IMG/VR virus record: IMGVR_UViG_3300033997_000406
Location: 1-64,000 of that record
Direction: 5' to 3' (one strand)
Origin: a virus
DNA: 64,000 nucleotides
Shown in pieces: positions 8,306-15,069 of the stretch (position 1 is the stretch's first letter; each line of letters opens with the position of its first letter). Under the pieces are notes generated by a model. That model was not told the DNA's origin, ran no database searches, and worked only from the letters and a program-made list of their open reading frames with translations. The translations under genes and the position numbers were made by a program.

Positions 8306-8863
8306 GTGAAATTTGAAGCAACAAAAGACCAGATCACACTGCATGGACTTGGCTTTCTGCAGGTTATTTTACCTCACAATCAGCGCCTTCATGTCTGGCA
8401 CCCTGACCTGCCTCGGCGAAGCTGTTTTGAGCATTCAGCTATTCATGATCACCGCTTTGGCTTTGTTTCCAGAGTGCTGATCGGCTATCAGGTAAATCAA
8501 TTGTACAGAATCAACCCAACCCCTGAACTTTTAACTCATGTAGCTTATTTGCATGAAGGTCCGCGAACAAGATTTGGAAATCGACCGTGGATTGAGGACT
8601 ACCGCTGCCATTTAGAGCCAGTTGGCGAGCCTCGAATCATAAGCCCAGGCGAACAATATGAAATGAATCCCTACATGCTTCACGCGACTAAATGTGAGGG
8701 CATTTGCGTAACCTTAATGACAAAGACCACCGAAGAAACTCAAGGGGCGCATTCATACTGCTCGATAGGTATAGAGCCGGATGTGGATTTTGACCGCAAA
8801 CAGTGGACGCAAGACCGCCTGTGGGAAGTTTTCAAAGACTCCATGATGACAGATAGGGGGTAA
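8306..8863 (+). CDS. Cupin-like metal-binding protein
   Basis: 185 aa, GTG start after ACAGGTG. Two cupin-type motifs are visible: CFEHSAIHDHRFGF followed by VLIGYQVNQLY (the HxH motif 1), and GEQYEMNPYMLHAT (G-x5-P-x3-H motif 2). This gives a plausible 3-His metal site in a beta-barrel. Substrate unknown; a metal-dependent oxygenase or a non-catalytic binding role are both possible. Such proteins occur in phage accessory regions without assigned function. Confidence 0.6.
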   Translation: MKFEATKDQITLHGLGFLQVILPHNQRLHVWHPDLPRRSCFEHSAIHDHRFGFVSRVLIGYQVNQLYRINPTPELLTHVAYLHEGPRTRFGNRPWIEDYRCHLEPVGEPRIISPGEQYEMNPYMLHATKCEGICVTLMTKTTEETQGAHSYCSIGIEPDVDFDRKQWTQDRLWEVFKDSMMTDRG

Positions 8864-8869
8864 AGCGAC

Positions 8870-9295
8870 ATGGCCAAGCTAAAACCTAAAGGATTTATTG
8901 CGATCTGCCAGTGTGAAAACATTGTTGGAGCAATGGATTATGAAAGTACTGAACGCAAAGACGCAGGTAAGCTGCTGGGTGAGTGGATTCATAACGGCTG
9001 CACAATTAAGCCAATGTTCCTAAGCTCATGGTCTGCATCTGTAAAGCCTTGTGAATGCGAATCTGGCAAGGCTAAAGAAAAAGAGCATCAAACAAACAAA
9101 ACAGAACATCAAATACGGGTGGATGGAAAGCCTATCTACTGGCCTTATGGCATAAATAATGACGCCTTAGAAAAATTCGTTACGTTGTGCGAAGTCCATC
9201 CCGATTGCTATGTAGACATTGCCATTGTTCACACCCAAATACTGGTGAGTCAGCATAGTTATGGCCAGCTTAAAAAACACTTTAATACACAATAA
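8870..9295 (+). CDS. Hypothetical protein
   Basis: 141 aa. Cysteine-containing N-terminal part (GFIAICQCENIVGAMDY), a CECESG segment at about residue 62, then a hydrophobic end YVDIAIVHTQILVSQHSYGQL. Starts 6 nt after the cupin-like gene. No family recognised. Confidence 0.6.
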   Translation: MAKLKPKGFIAICQCENIVGAMDYESTERKDAGKLLGEWIHNGCTIKPMFLSSWSASVKPCECESGKAKEKEHQTNKTEHQIRVDGKPIYWPYGINNDALEKFVTLCEVHPDCYVDIAIVHTQILVSQHSYGQLKKHFNTQ

Positions 9296-9308
9296 GGAAA
9301 AAAATCAG

Positions 9309-9491
9309 ATGGCTACTGCACAGCAGTTAGAAATTGGAACAAAAGTTAGATACTACCCACTTCTGAGCAATAAAGATGTTTTTACTGACCATGAAGTTCA
9401 ATCAGAGTGCTGGGATGTTTGTGGTGAGCAAGTTGTAAAAGTAACTGGTAAGTCTGGCGGTGTAAGCATTAAGCACCTTGATTTAATTTAG
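9309..9491 (+). CDS. Small hypothetical protein (60 aa)
   Basis: MATAQQLEIGTKVRYYPLLS... has the look of a small beta-barrel or SH3-like domain (GTKVRYYP, GEQVVKVTGKSGGVSIKHLDLI). ATG at 9309 is preceded by AAGGAAAAAA. Part of the same run of small genes. Confidence 0.6.
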   Translation: MATAQQLEIGTKVRYYPLLSNKDVFTDHEVQSECWDVCGEQVVKVTGKSGGVSIKHLDLI

Positions 9492-9504
9492 GCGGGACTA
9501 AGCT

Positions 9505-9777
9505 ATGGAAAACCAGCTAGATATACCGAACGCACATCTTTTAGATTTAGTTGTCGATGAAACAGCACAGTCAGATGTTTTTAAGTCGGTTTTGGCTAAC
9601 GATATAAATATTTGCATTAGTAGAGTAAATACCGAATTGCAAACTAAGCGTGAAGATACTGACGTTGATTTTTACCGCTCTATGCTGCGATTGATTCGCC
9701 GAATTTCAGAATCTGAAGGGTTTGACTTTATTGAGCCGCAAGCTTTAGAAAAAGTAAGTAATTCATTAATTCATTAA
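9505..9777 (+). CDS. Small hypothetical protein (90 aa)
   Basis: Acidic, mostly helical (VDFYRSMLRLIRRISESEGFDFIEPQALEKV). No recognised motif. Operon-internal position. Confidence 0.55.
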   Translation: MENQLDIPNAHLLDLVVDETAQSDVFKSVLANDINICISRVNTELQTKREDTDVDFYRSMLRLIRRISESEGFDFIEPQALEKVSNSLIH

Positions 9778-9792
9778 CAAACAGGCACTTAT

Positions 9793-10107
9793 ATGGCAGC
9801 AGGTAAAAATTTATTGTGGTTTCTTATTGAGCTGGCCAATGCTGAGCCGTACCAAATGGAAACTGGAGAATTAGAGATATTAGGCGAAGATGAGCAAGGG
9901 CGAGAATGCACCAGCAACGTCAGCATTAACGGATTGGCGCAGGAAGCAGCAAACAGGATCAGGGCTGCAAATGAAGCCATACACTCAGCTATTGTAAATC
10001 CAGATGCAACAGCGGCCATTGCCAAGTTACGTGAATTTAGTGCAAATCAACTACGCTTAGATATGCCAGACACGCCACTCACAGAACCGACTTTAGACCA
10101 GCAATAA
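9793..10107 (+). CDS. Small hypothetical protein (104 aa)
   Basis: Helical acidic protein (AGKNLLWFLIELANAEPYQ at the N-terminus). It is the last gene of the 6.1-10.1 kb operon; a strong terminator follows 7 nt after the stop. Function unknown. Confidence 0.6.
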   Translation: MAAGKNLLWFLIELANAEPYQMETGELEILGEDEQGRECTSNVSINGLAQEAANRIRAANEAIHSAIVNPDATAAIAKLREFSANQLRLDMPDTPLTEPTLDQQ

Positions 10108-10114
10108 AACAAAC

Positions 10115-10136
10115 GCCCCGCACATGGGGCTTTTTA
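10115..10136 (+). terminator. Rho-independent terminator
   Basis: GCCCC-GCACAT-GGGGC followed by TTTTT. Ends the 6-10 kb rightward operon and insulates hicAB. Confidence 0.8.
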
Positions 10137-10167
10137 CTACCTGCTAAACACACCCCAAAATAAGTAT

Positions 10168-10215
10168 ACATTTTTGTTTACTACCCATTGCAATGGTAAA
10201 CATTTTTGTTTACTA
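10168..10215 (+). promoter_or_regulatory. hicAB operator: two 16-bp direct repeats
   Basis: ACATTTTTGTTTACTA occurs at 10168-10183 and again at 10200-10215, 32 bp apart. Between them lies an inverted arrangement GTTTAC...GTAAAC around CCATTGCAATGG. This is a typical place for the HicB antitoxin to bind and autoregulate. Confidence 0.6.
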
Positions 10216-10246
10216 TGTGCTTATTGAATAACGCAACGGAGGTAAG

Positions 10247-10423
10247 GTGAAGCAAAGCGAATTCAGGCGCTGGCTGGTAGCTCAAGGGGTAGAAATGAAA
10301 AATGGTAAGAAACATTTGAAACTCTACTACAACGGCCAACAGTCAACAATGCCAAGGCACCCAAGCCAAGAAATCGGGGAAGGCCTCAGAAAGGCCATAC
10401 TCAAACAGCTTGGATTAGAATAA
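10247..10423 (+). CDS. hicA: HicA family mRNA interferase toxin
   Basis: 58 aa. HicA toxins cleave mRNA through a double-stranded-RNA-binding-like fold with a catalytic His. Here the sequence starts VKQSEFRRWLVAQG, has KNGKKHLKLYYNG with the His in the expected GKKHLK context, and ends MPRHPSQEIGEGLRKAILKQ, the HicA signature. GTG start after GGAGGTAAG. It precedes hicB by 53 nt, the usual toxin-first order. Confidence 0.9.
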   Translation: MKQSEFRRWLVAQGVEMKNGKKHLKLYYNGQQSTMPRHPSQEIGEGLRKAILKQLGLE

Positions 10424-10429
10424 AAGTGA

Positions 10430-10447
10430 GCCCCTGAAATGGGGCTA
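10430..10447 (+). promoter_or_regulatory. Hairpin between hicA and hicB
   Basis: GAGCCCC-TGAAAT-GGGGCTA forms a stem without a U-tract. It may modulate hicB expression or mRNA stability; it is not a convincing terminator. Confidence 0.3.
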
Positions 10448-10476
10448 GCTTTATCGCAAAGCGGAGCAACAGAACT

Positions 10477-10887
10477 ATGAAATATCCAGTAACTATACTT
10501 GAAGATGGGAACGGCTATATGGCCACATTTGCTGATATACCAGAAGCACTAACAGCTGGCGATACTTATCAGGAAGCTCTTGATAATGCAGCCGATGCAC
10601 TGGTAACAGCCTTTGAATTTTATTTTGAAGATGGAAGGAAAATACCCTTACCTGCAGAGACAAAAGCCGGTGAATTTGTCACCGTGCCGGTCAGCTTGTG
10701 GTCTAAAGTTTTACTCTTGAATGCAATGGTAGAAAACAAAGTAACTCAAGCGGCTTTGGCCGAAAAAATGGGGCTGTCAAAACAAAGCTTTCAACGTATT
10801 GTGGATGTGAGACATGCAACTAAAATTGATATGATCGACGCAGCGCTAAACGCGCTTGGAAAACGACTTGAGCTGACAGCAGCTTAA
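10477..10887 (+). CDS. hicB: HicB family antitoxin
   Basis: 136 aa. Residues 1-65 are the HicB RNase-H-like fold (MKYPVTILEDGNGYMATFAD, then PEALTAGDTYQEALDNAADAL). Residues about 85-130 are a helix-turn-helix (VTQAALAEKMGLSKQSFQRIVD) for operator binding. It neutralises HicA and represses the pair. On a phage-plasmid the module would act as a stabilisation or anti-phage system. Confidence 0.9.
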   Translation: MKYPVTILEDGNGYMATFADIPEALTAGDTYQEALDNAADALVTAFEFYFEDGRKIPLPAETKAGEFVTVPVSLWSKVLLLNAMVENKVTQAALAEKMGLSKQSFQRIVDVRHATKIDMIDAALNALGKRLELTAA

Positions 10888-10894
10888 GTACAAT

Positions 10895-10924
10895 AGCCCC
10901 GGTCGTGCCGGGGCTTCTCATTTT
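10895..10924 (+). terminator. Rho-independent terminator after hicB
   Basis: AGCCCCGG-TCGTG-CCGGGGCT followed by TCTCATTTT, between convergent hicB and the recombinase gene. Confidence 0.7.
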
Positions 10925-11537
10925 AAAACTTTATTGCCTGTACCAACCTCTCAGAATCCGACATAAACGTACTCAGATAGTGATCTGTTGACGACAAAGA
11001 CGCCTGCCCTAAACCATCCCGAACCTGATGAATAGACGCCCCATTATCAACCAAAGCCTTAGCAAACGCTTTTCTCATACTGTGCGTTGATAGTTGATAA
11101 TCCAGGCGCAACTCAGCAGCAACCGTCTTTAGTATCTGATTCACATGCTGACAAGTGTAAGGCTTGCCTGGCCGCACACTGCTTTCAAAAATAAGAGCTT
11201 TACCGTGATTCAAATGCTCTGCATCTTCAATAACCGCCTTACACTGATCCGTCAGGTAAACAGTCAATTTAGCCACCCGCTTAGCCTCTGCCTCACTCTT
11301 GCCAGCCGTTATAGATTTTGCGTAAATCTTAGACTGAATTATGATGACCGAGCTTCTAATTACACCGTTAATATACAGCTCTTTAAAGGTGAGTTTTGAT
11401 ACATCACAAAACCTTAAACCGCTCAAACAACTAAATTCCAACATCAATGCAATGATGGGGTTTTTCTGATCCACCAGCTGCAGTATTTTGCGCATTTCCC
11501 TCAAATCCTTAGGGGGATAAGCTAGTCTGCCCGACAT
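10923..11537 (-). CDS. Tyrosine recombinase, catalytic domain only
   Basis: 204 aa. Site-specific recombinase with Arg I in LSGLRFCDVSKL, a beta-strand Lys region, HSMRKAFAKAL (His-x-x-Arg box II) and the nucleophile in GQASLSSTDHYL. The usual LGH before the Tyr is LGQ here. It lacks the roughly 100-residue N-terminal core-binding domain of Cre/Xer/Int proteins. Possible roles are multimer resolution of the plasmid form (as Cre does in P1) or integration of the moron island. It faces mazEF and hicAB. Confidence 0.82.
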   Translation of the reverse strand: MSGRLAYPPKDLREMRKILQLVDQKNPIIALMLEFSCLSGLRFCDVSKLTFKELYINGVIRSSVIIIQSKIYAKSITAGKSEAEAKRVAKLTVYLTDQCKAVIEDAEHLNHGKALIFESSVRPGKPYTCQHVNQILKTVAAELRLDYQLSTHSMRKAFAKALVDNGASIHQVRDGLGQASLSSTDHYLSTFMSDSERLVQAIKF

Positions 11538-11556
11538 TGTTGCTTTTCCTTATATA

Positions 11557-11886
11557 TCAATCAAATATGGCTTGAATTCTGGCAAGAATATCCACCAGCA
11601 AGTCCGGTTCCACAGCATCAGTCTTAACCGCCCTATTGGCTGCTAAGTTTATTGTAAATGGCTGCCCGCAGTTGACGATCCCTGATGTAATACTGGTAGT
11701 GAGCCCGCCGCGTGCTTCAACGAAAAAGCCATAACTTTGATGATTAATCTCCCTGTTTATGGGGCAAACGATAGCAAGCTTAGTGGATTCATTAAAAGCT
11801 GTTGCCGATACAACCAGCACATACCTGTCACCAACCAGCGACGATTCACCTTGCTGGGGCACCCTATAAATATCACCTTGCTTCAC
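11557..11886 (-). CDS. mazF: MazF/PemK-family endoribonuclease toxin
   Basis: 109 aa. MQGDIY-type start (MKQGDIYRVPQQGE), then RYVLVVSATAFNESTKLAIVCPI and the conserved ITSGIVNCGQPFTINLAANRA, matching the MazF SH3-like barrel with its catalytic Arg/Thr strands. Cleaves RNA at short sequences. Overlaps the antitoxin stop by 4 nt, giving translational coupling. Confidence 0.92.
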   Translation of the reverse strand: MKQGDIYRVPQQGESSLVGDRYVLVVSATAFNESTKLAIVCPINREINHQSYGFFVEARGGLTTSITSGIVNCGQPFTINLAANRAVKTDAVEPDLLVDILARIQAIFD

Positions 11887-12125
11887 GGCTTAATCTCCAC
11901 TGACTGAGCAACTTCCCAACCTTCAACGCGAGGCAGGCAGCCTGACATTTCAGCAATAAGATCATCCAACTTATAGCGAGGTCTACTTTTCGCCTCAACG
12001 GTCATTTTTGCACCATCCAGCTGCAACTTCACCTTGGAGCCATCACCAAGGGAGTTCTGATCAATAAAAGCCTTTGGGACAGTCATCACTAACGAACCGC
12101 CAGCCTTTCTTAATGTTTGCCACAT
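11883..12125 (-). CDS. mazE: MazE/AbrB-family antitoxin
   Basis: 80 aa. N-terminal swapped-hairpin AbrB fold: LRKAGGSLVMTVPKAFID then DGSKVKLQLDGAKMTVEAK. The acidic C-terminus (YKLDDLIAEMSG) would wrap MazF. Gene order mazE-mazF is canonical, and an inverted repeat just upstream is the probable autoregulatory operator. Confidence 0.9.
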   Translation of the reverse strand: MWQTLRKAGGSLVMTVPKAFIDQNSLGDGSKVKLQLDGAKMTVEAKSRPRYKLDDLIAEMSGCLPRVEGWEVAQSVEIKP

Positions 12126-12147
12126 GCGAACCTCCTATTAATTTCAA

Positions 12148-12188
12148 ATCCTACTCTAGTATAACATCATGTTTTACTCAAGTAGGAT
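12148..12188 (-). promoter_or_regulatory. mazEF operator-like inverted repeat
   Basis: ATCCTACT (12148-12155) and AGTAGGAT (12181-12188) are perfect inverted arms 25 bp apart, 23-63 bp upstream of the mazE start, with AT-rich promoter-like sequence between. Confidence 0.55.
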
Positions 12189-12480
12189 ATTTTAGGGTAA
12201 ACGAAAATTACAGGTAGCAACCCCCTTTTCAGTGCGATTTTCCTGCTGTTGCCATACGCTACAAACAAAAAAGAGCAAGTGCGTAAGTCATTGTTTTTAT
12301 TCTGTTTATTTTGCCTATTTGCCGATTTAAACAACCCCTACCACTTTCAAGAATGCGTATTCTTGAAAGTGACGGGGCGTTTTGGTGAATTCTGCATGAC
12401 TAAGCCCCTGCAAAACTTAAAGCAGGAGCGTAGCGGCGCGTTTTTAAAAGTGGTTTTTATGGGGTAGGGGGCCGAGCAGT
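12189..12480. other. Gene-free stretch with strong secondary structure
   Basis: Nothing convincing is coded here; a 72-codon frame at 12249-12467 lacks a ribosome-binding site and has no protein-like composition. The stretch contains the perfect hairpin at 12342-12371, a CCTGC/GCAGG hairpin at about 12407-12427, and an imperfect long-range inverted repeat (CCCCTACC...GGTAGGGG-like ends at 12335 and 12466). This could be a remnant of a small mobile element or a recombination site. Confidence 0.45.
12342..12371. repeat. Perfect 13-bp inverted repeat with 4-nt spacer
   Basis: CACTTTCAAGAAT-GCGT-ATTCTTGAAAGTG, extended outside by CCCC/GGGG. No U-tract follows on either strand, so it is not a normal terminator. 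The 13-bp arms recall tyrosine recombinase sites, although the spacer is shorter than in loxP or dif unless the innermost pairs are counted as core. Confidence 0.7.
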
Positions 12481-13089
12481 TTAGGCAGATATTTTTCTGG
12501 ACAGTCTTTCTTTCAGGTAATGAGCATCTAGCATCATCGACCACACACCAAGCATAATTAAGTTGTGACTCGCTACCTCAAAACTCTCATACTTTCTATA
12601 GAAAAAAGGTGGACCCACAAATAAGTTATGATCAAAGTGATAAAGAGCCACCTCACATAAAGCGATGAAAAAAGGCACTGTAGATAAAATCAGTATGGCT
12701 GACACAGCTATGGATTGAGGAATAAATGCTCTACGAATGTCAGCCCTGGCTAACTGCAGCAAGAAACCCGAACAGTGAAACTTAAACAGCAAGTAACTGA
12801 ACAATACATAGTTAAATACTTCCAGCGTCAACACGTAAGGTGCAGCCTCAAAGTTCCAACCAATGAAATAATAAACTAATCTATGTGATAAAAACTTGAC
12901 CAAGAAAAATACTGCAAGAATCCACAATGAAGGCTGTATCTCACCGCGTTTTAAATTGGCAAGAATCACATAAATAAATATACCAAGAGTAATAATAGTG
13001 CCTACTGACTTTTCAAAGGTGAAATAATAGTAGGCCCACATTGAAAACATAAATGCCAGTATGTGAACTGGCACCATTAGATTCTTCAT
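12481..13089 (-). CDS. Multi-pass membrane protein of unknown function
   Basis: 202 aa with about five hydrophobic segments (LMVPVHILAFMFSMWAYYYF; IITLGIFIYVILANL; SLWILAVFFLVKFL; VLTLEVFNYVLFSYLLF; SIAVSAILILSTVPFFIALC). No domain recognised. AT-rich relative to its neighbours and embedded in the moron island, so it may be an exclusion or superinfection-immunity factor; that is inference only. Confidence 0.6.
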   Translation of the reverse strand: MKNLMVPVHILAFMFSMWAYYYFTFEKSVGTIITLGIFIYVILANLKRGEIQPSLWILAVFFLVKFLSHRLVYYFIGWNFEAAPYVLTLEVFNYVLFSYLLFKFHCSGFLLQLARADIRRAFIPQSIAVSAILILSTVPFFIALCEVALYHFDHNLFVGPPFFYRKYESFEVASHNLIMLGVWSMMLDAHYLKERLSRKISA

Positions 13090-13120
13090 AAAAAATTAAT
13101 CCTTCCTTGGAAGCGTAAAA

Positions 13121-13360
13121 TTAATTCTCGTTTGTTGGCCATGGCGGCAAAGTATTGCCCATGGTTTTAACTTCACCGCCACTTAAGGCCAAAGCCTCAG
13201 GTGATAAAGTAACAGTGTCTGCCTGAGTGGCAATCGCAGTCTCACCGCTTTTATTCTCCGGCTTTACTGCTGTAGCTGTTGGTGCAGCCGTGCCAGGCTT
13301 TACTTCCGCTTGGACGGACTGATAAGCCGCCGCGCCGTTATTTGTCACTTGCATTTTCAT
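13121..13360 (-). CDS. Small Ala/Thr-rich hypothetical protein
   Basis: 79 aa, low complexity (AEVKPGTAAPTATAVKPENK), with the segment ADTVTLSPEALALSGG also typical of small chromosomal proteins in gammaproteobacteria. Its ATG at 13360 overlaps, as ATGA, the stop of the frame that would restore the upstream regulator. An ATG at 13354 with GGAG 8 nt upstream is another start. Confidence 0.5.
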   Translation of the reverse strand: MKMQVTNNGAAAYQSVQAEVKPGTAAPTATAVKPENKSGETAIATQADTVTLSPEALALSGGEVKTMGNTLPPWPTNEN

Positions 13361-13628
13361 CTCTCCGTCTTTGCCGCCAGGCCTTGCTGGCTGAATATAA
13401 AAACTCTCTCGGTATTAGGAGCTTGATAATAAGATAAAGTGACGGCTTTGTAACGGTTATCCACTTCTTGCAAAACTGCAGTGAAGGATCAGCTTCGTTT
13501 TTCTCAACACGATAAATATGAGACTTAGCGCAACCAATTTTCGCAGCAAGCTGAGTAGCAGATAAACCAGCCTTCTCACGCATATCCCTAAAAATATCTC
13601 CTGGTGTACATCCGCTCTCTTCGGTCAA
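13338..13628 (-). CDS. XRE-family regulator, probably frameshifted
   Basis: 96 aa as read. A clear HTH occupies the N-terminal half: REKAGLSATQLAAKIGCAKS then HIYRVEKNEADPS. After about residue 50 (near 13470) the sequence turns unlike the family. In a neighbouring frame the same DNA reads VTLSYYQAPNTERVFIFSQQ and ends at 13357, coupled as ATGA to the next gene. A one-base frameshift therefore seems likely. TTG at 13628 or ATG at 13583 (after AGGG) could be the start. It may be a decayed host-derived regulator. Confidence 0.5.
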   Translation of the reverse strand: MTEESGCTPGDIFRDMREKAGLSATQLAAKIGCAKSHIYRVEKNEADPSLQFCKKWITVTKPSLYLIIKLLIPREFLYSASKAWRQRRRDENASDK

Positions 13629-13943
13629 AACACTATCTCACTGCTTACAAATTAGGCTAAAGCTCTGTTTTATATTCAAATATAAAGAAATATCAAGAAT
13701 TCGTAATATAAAACAGTGCGTTATTTGAACAACGTCTCTTTTTTGGGACGGCCCAAACTATACAATAGTCCTGGCATTTGAGCAGCAGTAATCTGGTTAT
13801 TTTTTACCGTAACCACTTTATCCTAACAGACATTACTGCTGGCTGAACAAAATATGGACTTAATGATTTAATTAGCAAGGTATTATTTATTAGCTTATTA
13901 ATCATTATTAATTTGTGTGTTATTATCTTAGTTGAGGTTAGTA
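13629..13943. other. AT-rich intergenic control region
   Basis: About 315 bp without a gene between the leftward XRE gene and the rightward 13944 gene. It contains an operator-like element at 13818 and a strongly AT-rich segment (13860-13930) suitable for promoter melting. No RNA gene recognised. Confidence 0.4.
13818..13835 (-). promoter_or_regulatory. Dispersed operator-like element, site C
   Basis: The plus strand reads TTATCCTAACAG followed by ACATTA: the first 12 bases match the consensus exactly, the last six do not. It lies about 110 bp upstream of the gene starting at 13944. Confidence 0.45.
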
Positions 13944-14243
13944 GTGAATAGTGCATACGCAGGTTTTAAAACGGAATTTCATCAGTTTGTAAGTGATTTA
14001 TTGGTTGTTGACGCATTAAAAGACGCCTCTCTAGGCCTTTCAACAGCTGAAGTCGCTGAGTGCTTATCTACAATAGAAAGTGACACCATTGATAGTAATG
14101 GCTTGCTTTCCAGCGCAGTGAATACGTTGAGGAACCTGTTACCAGACCACTTGAGGGAGTGGCCTTGTGCATCTGAATTCATTGCTACCCTTATAATCCC
14201 TCGCGCTCGTGCGGTTCTGTGCGTGGAGGGTATTGCAGATTAG
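13944..14243 (+). CDS. Hypothetical protein
   Basis: 99 aa. GTG at 13944 chosen because TTGAGG lies 6 nt upstream; a TTG at 13932 is an in-frame alternative. Contains FHQFVSDLLVVDALKDASLGLSTAEVAECLSTIESD, mostly helical. First gene of a two-gene rightward unit downstream of an operator-like site. Not recognised. Confidence 0.5.
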   Translation: MNSAYAGFKTEFHQFVSDLLVVDALKDASLGLSTAEVAECLSTIESDTIDSNGLLSSAVNTLRNLLPDHLREWPCASEFIATLIIPRARAVLCVEGIAD

Positions 14244-14262
14244 GAGATAATCAGGGGGCAAC

Positions 14263-15069
14263 TTGGCTAAGATCACTCTAAAAGAGCTGACTGAAACACG
14301 TAATTTGTATGATCAGGTGATTAACGACCTGAAAGTCAGATTTAAAGACAATCTCATTTATCAAGAAACGACTTCAACGGGCGCTACGCGGCGGCCGTTG
14401 TTTTATGTTGCCTCTCAAAAGCAGCTGGATGATGTAAAATCCACAATTCACCGGCTGCAACAGCTCGCTAATGAAATCCGCACCCTTGCAGGCAGTGACG
14501 TTCGCCTGAATATGCCTATCCTTGAAGAGGGTGTGCTGCTTTATCGAATCTGGCTAAATACGGCACACGCCAGCTCAAGCTCAAGCACAACTACTCGCGT
14601 TGAAATCATTGAGCGCATCAAAAGACGTATAGAGTCTGTTGAACGCTACGGCGATTCACCAACCCATACAGCCCTTATGGAGCAGCTGCAGAAAGAACTT
14701 AGGTTCTTTGAAAATGAGACTGAAGTTAGTTACCGCTCTCGTTCTATGGGACACCCAGTTACCACTGTTGGTATATCCAAAATCCACGGAATAGATGGTA
14801 AACAACTACTGAACGATGCAGGCATGTACATTGTTGGCACTGACTTTGAAGTACCTCGCGGTGAAACACCCGATAGTAAGAATAAAAAGCAGCGCAAAAA
14901 GCGGGTAAACATCTTTGACGAACTAACGCCTGTCGAGTACAGCGGATCGACAGCATTGCTTTACAGAGAAAGCGAAGTGGAGGCCCGTAAACAAGCAATC
15001 GGCTTTACGGCGGAAAAACAGAAGCAGGTCGTTGCAGAAAACCGCACCAGCAAAAAGAAGCGCGATTAG
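14263..15069 (+). CDS. Hypothetical coiled-coil protein
   Basis: 268 aa, TTG start preceded by AGGGGG. Two helical stretches (ITLKELTETRNLYDQVINDL; VEIIERIKRRIESVERYG) flank a Ser-rich linker (ASSSSSTTTR), and the C-terminus is very basic (SKNKKQRKKRVNIF; TSKKKRD). Its last 4 nt overlap the convergent sspA gene. The basic tail suggests nucleic-acid contact; function unknown. Confidence 0.6.
   Translation: MAKITLKELTETRNLYDQVINDLKVRFKDNLIYQETTSTGATRRPLFYVASQKQLDDVKSTIHRLQQLANEIRTLAGSDVRLNMPILEEGVLLYRIWLNTAHASSSSSTTTRVEIIERIKRRIESVERYGDSPTHTALMEQLQKELRFFENETEVSYRSRSMGHPVTTVGISKIHGIDGKQLLNDAGMYIVGTDFEVPRGETPDSKNKKQRKKRVNIFDELTPVEYSGSTALLYRESEVEARKQAIGFTAEKQKQVVAENRTSKKKRD

Noticed and set aside
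12249-12467. 72-codon plus-strand frame in the structured intergenic region
   Set aside because: No ribosome-binding site, low-complexity start, and it runs through the perfect hairpin; more likely non-coding.
12331-12475. Integron attC-like site
   Set aside because: Paired ends are present but the RYYYAAC/GTTRRRY core sites and bulge pattern of attC are not found.
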